Below, piece by piece: positions 33,360-46,200 of a stretch of 64,000 bases of DNA (positions are counted from its first letter, which is position 1; every line of letters begins with the position of its first letter). The stretch comes from Aurelia coerulea (Eukaryota; Cnidaria; Scyphozoa; Semaeostomeae; Ulmaridae). The notes beneath the pieces are model-generated. The model did no database searches. It saw nothing but the letters and a program-made list of their open reading frames with translations, and was not told the origin of the DNA. A program made the position numbers and the translations under genes. The stretch covers positions 47,266,124-47,330,123 of the forward strand of contig CM076943.1 of NCBI GenBank assembly GCA_039566865.1. Direction: 5' to 3'.

Positions 33360-35155
33360 TTTAGTGTTGTCTAATGTCGGGGCCTGTTGCAGGGAGCTAA
33401 GGGGATTCAAAGTTAATCTTTCGCATATACGCACAGTTTCTGCTCTGTCACGAAAGGACTGATCTGAGAGAACAAATTACATATTGTCAAATAAGTAGAC
33501 CTCGCAGCAATAGTATCTGCTGCCTGCAAAGGCTCTTGGGCAGCCAGCATACATTGCAGCTCTATTTGTAACAGTAGCCTAATATCATGCAACATGAAAA
33601 TAACTCAGGTAAAATTTGCTCCACCTTTTTCAACACTTGGCACTAGATACTAGACTTTTGTGCATGAATTATCATGCAGTTTCTAATGAAGACAGTACAC
33701 AGTGCACAGCGAAGGAAGGAATCTAGTGCGTCAAAATGTAGCCTGGATTTTCCTCCTCCCCTCCGCTCTGCAGTGACAGTAGAGGCTGCATGCAGGCTAG
33801 CCAAAATGATTCCCTCCAATGATGTAGCACTTCGTGTAGGCAAGCTTGCTACTTCTGTTGTCGGCTCCTGTGAAAAACTTGCGTCACAGAAAAAAGATTG
33901 ATCTGAGATCGATTTTTTTCCTGTAATGTCCAATTATGATAAGCGGATTAAAGACGTTATGGAGCAACTACGAGCAACTTCTGAGGCGCTTTACACTGTA
34001 TGGTCACAGAAAAAATGTGGAGCAACTTTGACTTGAAGATGATAGTGTATTGCTGCCTTAATGTCGTTCAATTCAGGTCGCTGCAGCCCCACCACATGTG
34101 GCCATTTTTCTCTTTACGTTCGTGAAAAATTGGACTATAATTGAATAAAATCTATGAAGTCTACAAAAAGCCAAACGAATGATCGCAATGTGTGCAGGTT
34201 GTAGACTCATTCCAAAAGTCTCTTGTTCGCTCCCCAAACTGACTTGTCTGTCACTAGAACAGACCCAATAACAACAACATCAACAACAACAAGCGAAAGC
34301 TAGAGGGACTTATGTAATGAGTCTTTGCCGGTTGGCCAAGAGCCTTAAAGCAGCATAGGCACTGAATCTTGAACAATCTTGAATCATGGCCGGTAAAACA
34401 AAACATTGCTCTGTCTCCAGTGCTGAAATTCGGAAGCAATCCGGGAAGCAATCTCATATCAGAAAGCACAGTGAACCTCGATGCGGAGAGGAGGCGAGCA
34501 AGAATTACTTTCCAGCACTACAAGGACGATACCAAGGGAAGCAAAATACCATGACTACCCCTTGGTCATTACATACAACAACTGCCGTCGCCACTGCTAT
34601 CCTCCTCCAGAGTGCCCATTGACCCACATTGATTCGCATTGATCAAGACTTTACGCCCATGCCGTCAGGTCTGGGTTTCTTGTGGACAATATAGTTGATG
34701 TACCATTTGCCTATTTGTTGACGCAGTTGTTCACGAATGAAACACGAAATCAGGTTTATGAAAGATTATAGATGCTTTAAATTAATTTCTATAAATATAT
34801 ACGATATGATATACACAGTCTTCGCTAGTAGCTCAGTAAATAAGTTAAATATACTATTTTGATAAATGTAAAAAATGCTAGAAGCTACGAAGCACCCCTG
34901 GATAGGATATCTACAGTTCATGATATTATGTTCTCTGCTAAACGTTCCATCAAGGATCATTTATAAAACAACAAATTTTCATCCTGGGTATACACGGAGT
35001 TTTAAATTGTATGTTTATATTTTAATAAAAATTATCTGCCTTGCTTATAATATGATCAACAATGAGATATAAGCAGAATCATTTCGCATGTCCATGCGAA
35101 ACAGATATTTGAGGCTCGCGGAATATTACATGTAATGACTGAAAGTCAGCACCTA
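33360..35155. other. Gene-free stretch
   Basis: No splice-supported exon or repeat was recognised; open stretches overlap each other on both strands. Confidence 0.45.
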
Positions 35156-35164
35156 CTTTTTAAC

Positions 35165-37272
35165 AGCATATGTTCCAAATCTTTAACTCGGCGTAAAAAG
35201 GTGGGTGTAAAGTTCAATAACCTATTTCTTCTGATTGAATGGCTTGAAACAGGGCTGGAAAAGATTTTTTAGTGCCTCCGACCGGTGAAATGCACAGGCA
35301 AGGGGCCTCCAAAAATTTTGAAAAGAATTGTCGTGAGAGTAGCTGTTTGAACAGTAAAAGGTTTAAACTGCATGAAAAATAATGCAAGCTGTTATCGTTT
35401 GTCAGCCTGTGGCAAGTTAAAACACTAACGATAATGTCTACCAAATGAAAAATATTATCAGAATGCTTTTATTTTGTACTTTGTTATCGTTATTGAACAA
35501 TTTGTGCATTAGAATGGCGCAACATTACATTTTAAGAATTTGTCATTGAAGTCTAGATTATTCCACTTTGAGATGGACTTTTAAGGTAGCCTAAAATATC
35601 GAGGTAAATGTTTCATGGCTCCAAAGCCTTATTTTTTGCCGGCTGTTGTAAGTTTATGAGTTCAAGGGATGTACCAACACCTCAAGTTTTGATTAAGTAT
35701 TTAGAACCATCAATTTGCTTTGTTTTATGTTTTACAATTTTCTTCGGTGTCTGTCACAACTTGCCCCATGCCCAGGCAAGTCGCAACTCTTCAATCTCAA
35801 TTTTTCTCCCATCTGCGAAAAAACTGTAGCCCCACCAACAAAAAATAAATTGCATTCGGCAGCCAATGGCCAAACCTGGCAAATGGTGGTAGCACGAAGA
35901 ACCTGCATGTTGCGTTTAAGGACAAACATGCTTTTTTTCCAAAATGTGTTACAACAAGCCCCGGCCTCCCCTAATATCAAAATACCCACACATTTCCTAG
36001 TTGATTAATACGATTAGCTGTTTTCAAGTAGAAATATAAGCATTGCGTTAGCATTGTCAAAGAATGCATGGACATTATTTTTGTGTTGGTCTGTAAGCTC
36101 ATTTTGGAAAGAATTTAGGTATGCTGGAAGAAATTTTATGCCCAGTGGAATATAGCAACTTACAATCCTACTTGCAAGGCATTTTGGCAAGGTTTTGCAG
36201 GAAATTTTGATTCTCGCTGCCAGGAAGAAAACCTGGTTTCTAGCTTTAGTTGAATATGTCGAGTGACGATATATGAAAGGAAAATTAGCATGTAACTGTA
36301 AAAAAAGACTCTTGGCAAGTTTGACGATACTTTGTAAAAATCTATGGCTTAAAAGCAGAGCTTCCAAGCTGTGCCTGGCTAAATGAACCAAAGAAACATT
36401 TATCAATTTTAGAAGTTAGTTCTGCAGACATTTTCAAACGCTTAAACTTTCTAACATTCAATCGGTATAAATAGCACGGAACAGATCTTAATTATTGAAA
36501 GTGCAAAAATCAGTTATCAACAATTTCTTCCAGTTTTCAAGTAAAGAGTTTCTTATAAAAATACGTTAAAATCTTAAGAAACAGCCAAAAAACGACAAGA
36601 AGATATTCTGAAGTTACTATTGTCTACCTAACTTTCGATGCATATGAGGCTCTTTCTCTTTCACAAAAATCTCATATAAGACATTCTATTGAAAACTTAA
36701 GAGTGGAAAATATCTTCAAAAAAGACGTTTCAGAAAAGTTTAAAAAAGTGCCTCCATTGTTTTGTCGGATTTTACAACATGCCTCCGACCGGCGGTCGCG
36801 TGGTCGCGCACTTTTTCCAGCCCTGGCTTGAAAGAAACTTTAGATACTTATCTATAACTCTACCGTTGCACTTTCCAGAAATTTAGAATATTTTTCAGAA
36901 TTACAGCGTATTTTGCATTTCAGCTCATTTTAGGATGTGACGTCATCAATTTTCTAAATATAAACCAAATGAGTGACAGACTTTTGCTTGATACCATATT
37001 GTAGGCATCCGTAAACTATAATTCTCTTCGAAATTACTTCATGTTGCGTCAAGCGGTTTAGAGATTACGATGGTTTTAAGTTTTTTTGAACATTTTTCCT
37101 GAATTCTTGAAAAAAAAGAAAAACACTCTAATTCTGAAAATATTGAAGATTTCCCAAAAGTCCAACGGTAGAATTAAAGAGAAATAGCTAAAGTTTCTTT
37201 GAAGTCATTCAGCTCAAAGAAATAAGTCACTCAATTTTACACCAGCCTTTTTAAAGATTTGGAAGCTATGCT
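35165..37272. mobile_element. AGCATAGG-family element, interrupted by an hAT-like element
   Basis: It starts AGCATATGTTCCAAATC and ends GATTTGGAAGCTATGCT, flanked by the perfect 9-bp duplication CTTTTTAAC (35156-35164 and 37273-37281). It carries the family's central TGACGTCA at 36938-36945. Removing the insert 35250-36825 leaves the usual length of about 0.5 kb. Nine-base duplications and no coding capacity suggest a Mutator-like MITE. Confidence 0.88.
35250..36825. mobile_element. Non-autonomous hAT-like transposon
   Basis: Inverted ends CAGGGCTGGAAAA...TTTTTCCAGCCCTG, and a perfect 8-bp duplication GCTTGAAA (35242-35249 and 36826-36833), are hallmarks of hAT elements. The subterminal CCTCCGACCGG is also repeated at both ends in opposite orientation. 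At 1.58 kb it has no recognisable transposase; the ORFs inside show no known motif. It disrupts an older AGCATAGG element. Confidence 0.88.
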
Positions 37273-37301
37273 CTTTTTAACCTTTAAATTAAGCCAATTT
37301 A

Positions 37302-37825
37302 GCACAGTTTCATATCTTCAAGAAGTTCGGTGTAAACTTCTATGATTCTACTTCTTTGAACTGAATAACTTCAAAGAAACTTTAGCTATTTTGCTCCATC
37401 TCTATCATTGGACTTTTGTAAAATCTTTAACATTTTCAGAATTAGAGTGTTTTTCTTCCTTCTTAAGAAGTGAAGAATCATTTTGAAAAGGACTCAAAAC
37501 CATACTTATTTCTGATGTTTTTGAAAAATCGCAGAGTGCTTTTTAAGACAGACGTCTACAGTTTGGTATCAAGCAAAGATCTCTCACTCTTCTAGTTTAG
37601 GATTAGAAATTTGATAACGTCACATCTTCAAAATGCGTTGAAATATAAAATATACCGTAATTTCGAAAAATGTTGAAATCTTTCCGAAAAGTCTAACAGT
37701 AGTCCAACGGTAGAATTTCAGAAAGGAAGCTAAAATTTCTCTCAAGCATTTCAATTCAAAGAAACAGGTCATAGAATTTTACACCCGTATTTTTACACCA
37801 GGTTCAAGATTTGGAACTTATATTT
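37302..37825. mobile_element. AGCATAGG-family element, diverged copy
   Basis: Body words (AACTTTAGCTATTTTGC, GGTGTAAAC, AACGTCACATC) align with the family, and the ends are degenerate. Flanks GCCAATTTA (37293-37301) and GCCAATTCA (37826-37834) agree at 8 of 9 bases. Confidence 0.7.
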
Positions 37826-38109
37826 GCCAATTCAATAGCTTACAATATACCTTAAATACAACTTTTGAGCGCACTACAGAGCTAGATATCCTTCAGCGAC
37901 CAGCAACATCAAGATTTTCCAGCGAACCATAATGAGAGCATCCTCTCCAACAGCAACATACAGAATTGGTGGATCAATCTTCCTTTTGAAGAAAGCAGGG
38001 GTTCATCTTTCATCACCGATAACTTGTTGAAGCATCTGAAATATTGAGAATTGTACTATCAAGATCACGAATAAGCTGCCTGTAAGAAGATAGTGTTTAT
38101 GAATATTTT

Positions 38110-38251
38110 AAAGGGCCTGCTTCATCCAGCATTCCTTGCCGTCTCTGTGTTGGCCTTTTTTGTCGCCATTTTCATGGCCCATGAAAATGGCGACAACAAA
38201 GGCCAACCAATAGACGCATATGCAAGGCATGCTGGATGAAACAGACCCTTT
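38110..38251. mobile_element. 142-bp foldback element
   Basis: AAAGGGCCTGCTTCATCCAG pairs with CTGGATGAAACAGACCCTTT, and GGCGACAAAAAAGGCCAA-type inner arms pair as well, meeting at CATGGCCCATG. The short ORF over it is a shadow. Confidence 0.75.
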
Positions 38252-39024
38252 GATTTATACTCGTACACCATTTGTTCATGGTAACTTTGCTTTTCTATAT
38301 CGCTTTGTGCCAACTTATTATCTAAAATAATGTTTCAACACAACTCTTGGAAATAAGAATTGAAAATAAAAGAGGACATGCTGTCACATTTCATAAATGT
38401 ACCTTGTTATAGGAAATTAACATTGCTAGAAATTACGGTCTCAAGCTTTACTTTTATTTTTGAAAGGATTTATACCTTGAATTACTTCAATTGTTCTTGA
38501 AGTGACATTTCTTTTGAGGAATCGGTCCTTGCATTGCATTCGATCCCAAGTGTTTTGTATTAAAGAAGAGGAAAAGGAGCACATGCACGCTTATTTTGGA
38601 AATGTGGCACAACTTCATCATTCTTACCACATTTTTATTATATTTATTTAATCAGCGCCAAGTCCATGCATCTTTTATTCTTTTCAAAAGCAAAAAAAAA
38701 ACGGAAACTTAAAGTCTACAGGTACTTTGGAAAATGTACACGATACAAGTCCTGATTAGGCCCTTTTTCAAAACCTCTGGCTCTGGGTGCACTGAAAATT
38801 TTGACTTTGCGAACCTGTAACTCCGGTGTTTGGTAGACGATTTCTAAATGAAAGGTATGTGCATCTACGTTGAAGATTGATAAATTTAGCTGCGAAGTCG
38901 GGGACCAATGGAATCTTATTGTTTGGTTACTATCTCCAGTCAAAAGGGGGTACTTTTTTGAGACATCCAGTATATAAACAATTTTTCAATATTTTTCGTG
39001 AATTTTTCAATAAGACGTAAAACG

Positions 39025-39560
39025 GTCATAGGTTTCAAATCTTTAAATCGTTGTAAAAAGGTGGGTCATGGTTGTAAAATTATATGACCAATTTCTTCCA
39101 ACTGAATGGCGTAAGAGAAACTTTAGCTACCTATCTATAATTCTACCGTTGGACTTTTCGGAAATTTTGAATATTTTTTTAAATTACAGCATATTATATA
39201 TTTCAGCTCATTTGAGGATGTGACGTCATCAAATTTCTAAATAATAAACTACAAAAGTAACAGATTTTTGCTTGATCCTTTATTGTAGATATCCATAAAC
39301 TAAGCCTTTCTTGGAAATTATTTCATGTTACATCAAACAGTTTAGAAATTACGATGGTTTTAAGTTTTTTTTAATAAATTTTTCTTCAATTCTTGAAAAA
39401 GAAGAAAAACATTCTAATTCTAAGAATATACTGAAGATTTCAAAAAATTCTCCAACGGTTGAATTAAAGGAAATAGCTACAGTTTCTTTAAATGATTCAG
39501 TTCCAAGAAATAGGTCATCGAATTTAACACTAACCTTTTTAAAGATTCGAAACGTATGAT
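39025..39560. mobile_element. AGCATAGG-family element
   Basis: Ends GTCATAGGTTTCAAATC and GATTCGAAACGTATGAT are flanked by the perfect 9-bp repeat CGTAAAACG (39016-39024, 39561-39569). It contains the central TGACGTCATC. ORFs in it are shadows. Confidence 0.85.
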
Positions 39561-39707
39561 CGTAAAACGCTGTACTTTCACAAATACAATTACACCATAT
39601 ATCAAAGTGCTTGAAGTTCCTGTTCATCCAATAAATCAAAGGGAAGAAGTAATAACCATTTGTGCAAATATTTTGAAAGATTTGACGCATATCTTGACAA
39701 ATATATG

Positions 39708-40111
39708 CAAGGGTGTTAGGACACGAACGTGTTGATTACATATTCATTTACCTTGTTTTGATCCTTGTCTTGATTTCTTGTCTTCTTTGCTTCTCTGTTT
39801 CGTCTTCAACTGGTGTGCAACTGAACGCTTTATTAGGCCCAAATGCTTCATGTTATTTGAATATATCTTCCTTGTATTCCTGTGTCTTAGTGCGCCCTCG
39901 CGGTTTGAAACCTCTCTTCTGCAAAGGCGTGCTAAGACACAGGAATACGAGGAAGATATATTCAAATAATACGAGGCATTTGGGCCTAGCAAATCGTTCA
40001 GTTGCAGACACCAGTTGAAGGCAGAGAAGCAAAGAAGACAAGAAATCAAGACAAGGATCAAAACAAGGTAAATAAATATGTAACCAACACGTTCGTGTCC
40101 TAACACCCTTG
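39708..40111. mobile_element. 404-bp near-perfect palindrome (CAAGGGTG foldback) beside gene B 3' end
   Basis: Two arms of about 190 bp match almost base for base: CAAGGGTGTTAGGACACGAA and complement at the ends, AGGAATAC and GAAGATATATTCAAATAA inside. ATATATG is duplicated outside (39701-39707, 40112-40118). ORFs on both strands here are mirror images of each other. Confidence 0.88.
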
Positions 40112-40194
40112 ATATATGCAGTATAGAATTCCCTTAGAGCTGAGAGATCATAAAACTACCGCCATCTCGAATGATTAAAAAAAGTAAAATACAA

Positions 40195-40200
40195 TTTATT
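40195..40200 (-). promoter_or_regulatory. Possible polyadenylation signal AATAAA of gene B
   Basis: On the minus strand AATAAA overlaps the TAA stop reached by reading through the ShK exon donor. If the ShK exon is terminal, this is a possible but very early poly(A) signal; if the intron is spliced, it is irrelevant. Confidence 0.25.
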
Positions 40201-43200
40201 AGTACTTACCACAAACTCTGCATGTCCTTCTGCAGTTCTTTAGAATATACGTCACATGAACATTGCATAACTTCGGGTATGAGATAAATAAAGTACATCC
40301 ACCACGACTTCTGTCTTTACATTGCCCTAAATCAAAATTAATGGAAATGAAATTATTCAATTTTGCCTATAAATCAAGTAGCAATTCTAAAATCATACTG
40401 CTCTGTGCCTACTCTGATCTAAAAAATAAACAGAAAATCTTCACTGTATTACCCTTTAATTGTTAAATTCCTAGAAGTTAGTTTCCTCGGGCACTGTCTA
40501 AACGAATGAGCTGTTTCAAAAATGTAAAAACGATTTATTTTTTCAGCTCAAGATAACTGTAAAGACGAAAAGTGAATTGCAGTCCCAAATCAAACTTTTG
40601 CAGTCACTCAGTCCCCTTGGTGTGTTTTTCTCCATATGCACAGTGCCAAATAAGTACTTCCATTTGAAAAATCCTCAAAATTTGATTACACGGCCGATCT
40701 TAAATTTTCTTCTTTTATCAAGTAAATCAAGAACCAAATTATTTTCCAAGACATAGCTGATCTTATAATTGGTTTAAAAATTAGCAAATTTAGCTCTTTT
40801 TAGAGCTGCCTGGTTTCGAATCCTACTACCAAAAAGCACTGATGGTCACCAGATCATATTTTTGTGAATGTAAAGCTTCTAGTTTAGTCATTTGGGACAG
40901 AGACAAATGCGCACTATGATTGAAGAATTCAATGATGATAAAAAATCTGAAAATTTCAACTCTTGGGCAAGATTGAGTATTTTGCTTAAAAACTATAGCT
41001 CAAAATAAGGTTTTTAAGCGTGTAATTTTTCTACATAGCTGTATCAAAAGCAAAGATTTTATCATCTATAAATATTTTTGGATTTTTGACAAAAGAATTC
41101 AAAAAGAAAATTTTATCAAAGGTTTGATAATTAATTTTTGGTAATTTTTTAAACAGGAGTACTTTTTTTAATGCAAGCGATCAAGAGATTTTTGAGATAT
41201 TCACTTACAGCATAGGTTCCAAATCTTTAAAATGGCTGGTGTAAAATTGAGTGACCTATTTCTTTGAACTGAATGCCTTCAAAGAAACTTTAGCTATTTC
41301 TCTATAATTCTACGATTGGACTTTTCTGAAATTTTTAATATTTTTAGAGTTACAATGATTTTCTTCTTTTCAAGAATAAAAGAAAAATTTTCAGAAAAAC
41401 TTAAACCATCGCAGTCTTTAAACTGTTTGACGCAACATGAAATAATTTCGAAGAAAACCATAGTTTATGGATTTCTACAACATGGTATCAAGCAAAAGTC
41501 TGTCACTCTCCTGGTTTATGATTTAGAAATTTGATTACGTCACATCCTCAAATGAGCTGAAATTTAGAATACGATGTAATTTTGAAAAATATTCAAAAAT
41601 TTCTGGAAAGTGCAACGGTAGAATCATAGATAAGTATCTAAAGCTTCTTTCAAGTTATTCAATCAGAAGAAATAGGTCATTGAATTTTACACCCACCTTT
41701 TTATGCCGAGTTAAAGATTTGGAACCTATGCTTTCACTTACTTTGTCGCAATCGATATTTGGGTTTTCTGCATTTATACAGCAACAGAATCTGCTTAACG
41801 TCCGTAGCAGTGAGCGAATTTCCACCAAGACTCAAATTGGGATTAGTCAATGCTTGTATCGTGTCACCATAATTCTTTGTAAATGCTTTGTTGTCGTAAT
41901 GCATGAGCGAATTGATATCATAAGGCATTGCTAAGGTATCGATTCTACCATGGTGGTATGTCAAGAAATTTCTCTCAGCTCCTTGAAAGAGAGATCAAGA
42001 TTATCGAAAATACAAGGACTAATAAACAAAAGTCAATACGATTGGCAGGCTGTGGACTAAAAAGTACGCAGCCGACATTCAAAACTAAAACGTTAATCTA
42101 TCAGCCAAATGCTTATTTCGATGAGAAAATGTTGTTTTGTAGAATCATTCATCTGTTAGACCCAGAAATTAGGAAAAGGCATGACTGGCTATGAATTTAT
42201 TCAACTGGTTGCCTAGACATTGGCATAACCAGCATGAGCGTCATTTTAAACGCTGTGGAGCTGATGGAATTTGAAGTAAAAGTCTAGGCCTGTTTTGAAC
42301 GATTCTGTGATGAAAAGACTCAAGTACCTTCCAAAGTAACATGACAGATACGGGAAACGAGTGAAAATAAAGTAAAAAGGTCCGAAGAATTTCTTTTACC
42401 AAAAAAACAGTTTATCAAGTTACATTTTCCTAGTACTGGAGTTTTTTAATTGATGTTTTGACGATTTGAGAGTAGGGTTTCTTCTAAGAAAATTCTTATA
42501 AAGAATACGTGTAACCCTTTTCAAGGCAAATCGTCAAATAGGATCCAAGATAGAGAAAATGGAAATTAAAACATTCAAGAGAGTAAATCAAAGAATGACA
42601 TATCCTTTATCAAAGAATAATTTTCTGGATTTGATATGCACCATCAAATTTGGCACATCTAGATCTGCTTGGTCAGTTAAATAAAGTTCTATAAGTTAGG
42701 TTGGTTTTAGGCCAGTGAAACAAAGATCCTTTTATCTTAAACCCAAAGCAGATGTTGGGGTATCTGCGCACCCATGTAGTTTTATGATCTGCACTTTTAT
42801 CAGTTGTTAGATCAACACGCAGTTATGATGACAAGAACACTACAGGACTAATTATGATATTCTATTTGTTAGATAAAAAATATGTTTTGACGTCATGCAA
42901 CCTTATGTGATTGGGTAATTTTAAAAGGTTGCCAGGTAACCACCATTAGGGTGCAGCAGTATGGAAAAATCACGTGGAAATATTTGAGAAGTCAGTCAAA
43001 CGTTGAGAGTGGATGAGGTCGCATGATTGTTGAAAAATGTCGTCTTCTTTACTGAGTGAAACATCTTCGGTTCAACGAATAACCTTCAGAACTAGCTAGA
43101 CTGGAGAGGGATCTCCAACAGCAGAAAGTATAGGAATCATCGAATTTCATTTTTATCTTTGAGCACAAAGAGAGTTTGTCCAAATAAAGCTAACTAAATT

Positions 43201-46200
43201 TATGATTAATCTCGAAAAGAACCAAGCTATAATTGATTTAGCTTCTTGTGCTTAATGGAATTGCGACGATTTGTCTGTGAAACAAATCTATTGCGTGGAA
43301 TATAAGGATTTAACATGCCCCCTTGGTTAGCTTTGGCCAGTAAAAGAAGAAAGAAGCAGTCACAATCCAATTTCTTATCAATAAATATATCCCTGACTAT
43401 CAGATGACAGATGAAGAGCTAATAGAAATGGATTTAGTGGATCTTTCTGCTATAGTAATCAGTTTAAGACTGACGATTAGGATTTGACTGGGTACATCTT
43501 AGATGCAATTTCAAGTTTATATTTGGACATGTGCTAGGTTCTTGAGAAAACTTAATGAGGGTGTACTTTTAAAGGTACTGTGTTCGTGTAGGTACAGCGA
43601 CTTTGCTATTTTCAAGTGATATTTTATGTGATCATTTAACTATACTATTTAAAATATAGCTATGTCTAATATAAGCAGACTTCTATTTTCAATGCATGAG
43701 TACACAATAAAGAGGCTTTCAACGATAAAGAGGCGAAAAACAATCACATAGCCTCGTTTTCGTTTGTGCGATATGACGTCACTTCGCTCAAATTGCTTAT
43801 TTGAATGCATAATTTCACAAGGAGAGGGCGAAAAATAGTGGAAGAAAGTATCACACATCATTCATAGCAAGTATTAGCTTGTGTTTTATTATCAATCATG
43901 CCAACCCCAAATTTGTCCTTTGAAGCTAAATTCACATCGCTGAACCCAATCAAATCTGTATACTTGTTTTTGTTTGCCCATATCCAAGTTAATTATCGCA
44001 GAACATTTTGAAATTGATTAACCACTGATAAAAGCTAAATTCTCATCGCTGGCTGGACCTAACCAAATATGTACCGGGCGAGTCAGAAAAAAGAATCCCC
44101 GTTTGAAAGGTCACGTTTCCGTAGATATCAAGACAATGATATCGGCAAATATATAGTTTAATGGTAGAAATGTTCAAATCTACTTTAAAATTTACCTGAT
44201 TGAAATCGGCCACTCTATACTGAAATTAGGAAGGATTTTCTCGAGAAAGCCTCTTCAAAAAACCTTCGAAACGTGCCCAAAATCATACAAATTTCCCTAA
44301 CATTTCTGCCTCACAATGACCTTACAGCAATGACTTGTGAACGCTTTGACATGTGCTATCCTCTTGGGAGGATGAACAAGTCCTCCCCCTGGTATCGATG
44401 ACCTATTCAGGGGGATTCCATTCTCCCAAGGAGACAAATACATGAATTTATGTGAGTATCATCAATTTTAGGAAGGAAAATGTGCTCATTGTTTTCATTC
44501 GTTTTTGCAGGTTTTTCGAAGGGGCTTTGTGCAGAAAATCACCCATATCCACGGGAAGGAGTGGCCGATTAAGGCTGGGTAAATTACTGAGCCTAATTGA
44601 ATATATTAGCAATAAAACAAGACATTTTTCAATATCATTGCTTTGATATTCCTGGCCTTCCAAGCGGGGATCCCTTTTTTGACTCACCCGGTATCTTTTC
44701 TTGGGGCACCCTGTAGTCTAACAGTTCTGAGCAAAATTGTCTTACCATGTTGAATATTCCACCAAAGGACTTTGACATATTGATCTCGATCGTATCTGCT
44801 ATTTTCATGAAAGAATCCAATTGCATGCATCAGTTCATGCATAATGATATATTTATGTACACATCCAGCGCCAACTGAAATGATCTGTTCACCCCCTTGA
44901 CGGCCAACTTTCGAGTAGCAGCTAAAGCAGAAAGAGAATCATGTCAGGGGGTATGTCATTGGATATCTGAAGTCTCGGAAATCTTCTAGATTGACTGCAC
45001 TCCGCCAATTCTTTAAAAAGGCTGGTGTAAAATTCAATGACCTATTTCTCTGAACTGAATGATTTCAAAGAAACTTTAGCTATTTCTCTACAAATCTGCC
45101 GTTGGACTTTTCCGAAATCTTCAATATTTTCAGAATTAGCGTGTTTTTCTTCTTTTTTAAGAATTCAGGAAAAATTGTGAAAAAAACTTAACCCATCGTA
45201 GTTTTTAAACTATTTGATGCAACATGAAATAATTTCGAAGAAAACCATAGTTTATCGATGTCTACAACATGGTATCAAGCAAAAGTCTGTCACTCTTCTG
45301 GTTTATGATTTAGAACTTTGATGACGTCACATCCTCAAATTAGATGAAAATTAAGATAGGCTTTAATCTCAACAAATATTAAAAACTTCTGAAAGGTCCA
45401 ACGGTAGAATTGTAGATAGGTATCTAAAGTTTCTTTCAAGCCATTCAATCAGAAGAAATAGGTCATACAATTTTATACCAACCTTTTTACGCCGAGTTAA
45501 AGATTTGGAACCTATGCTGATTGACAGACTTTGCTAAAAGTCATAAAAATCACAGATTGAGAAAAGGAAATTGTCACCAACTTCTGCTCAGTTTCATTTC
45601 ATCATCAACCCATGCTACACACAATTCTAGACAAACTTGCAATACAAAACACATGCAGAGTGTCCCAAAAAATTGTTCGACGTTTGATTAAAAATAAAAA
45701 AATTACGAAATATTGAACGGGCTCCATGGTAAAAATACCATATTGCTGAGATTTTAAATTAATTTTAGACACAAGAAGCTAGCAAATCGGTTAGATATTC
45801 ACGGAGCTACGTGCGTTCGAAGTTCAAATTTGTGCGAAAGCTGAAACCAGACGCCCGTAGATTGCATATTTTGTGAAAGCAGAATCTTGTTTATTCAAAG
45901 CAGATCAAATGGAATTCCAAAGGCACTTTCGATAAACTAGCTTTCCATAACATTGAATCAAGGTTATGGATTCTTGGAGGAATTCTGTTCAGCACAATTT
46001 GGAATTGCCCGGTCTCTCGTCGATCAAGTTTTCATTCCATGTTTTCAGATACTTGCATTCTTAAATGAATTTTGGCAATGGTCACGAGAATCAAATAACT
46101 TTGGAAGTCCTATTTGGTTTGCTCTGATATCGGCGAAAGGTAAAACATTGGAGAGTCTTCTTTTACCTCGATTTTAGGATGTCATTTTGGAAAACAAGTC

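Noticed and set aside
36014..36406. 130-codon ORF in the hAT-like element
   Set aside because: No hAT dimerisation, BED finger or other transposase motif was seen; AT-rich chance ORF.
39713..40106. Overlapping ORFs of 101-120 codons on both strands with similar sequences
   Set aside because: Mirror products of a near-perfect palindrome; not independent genes.
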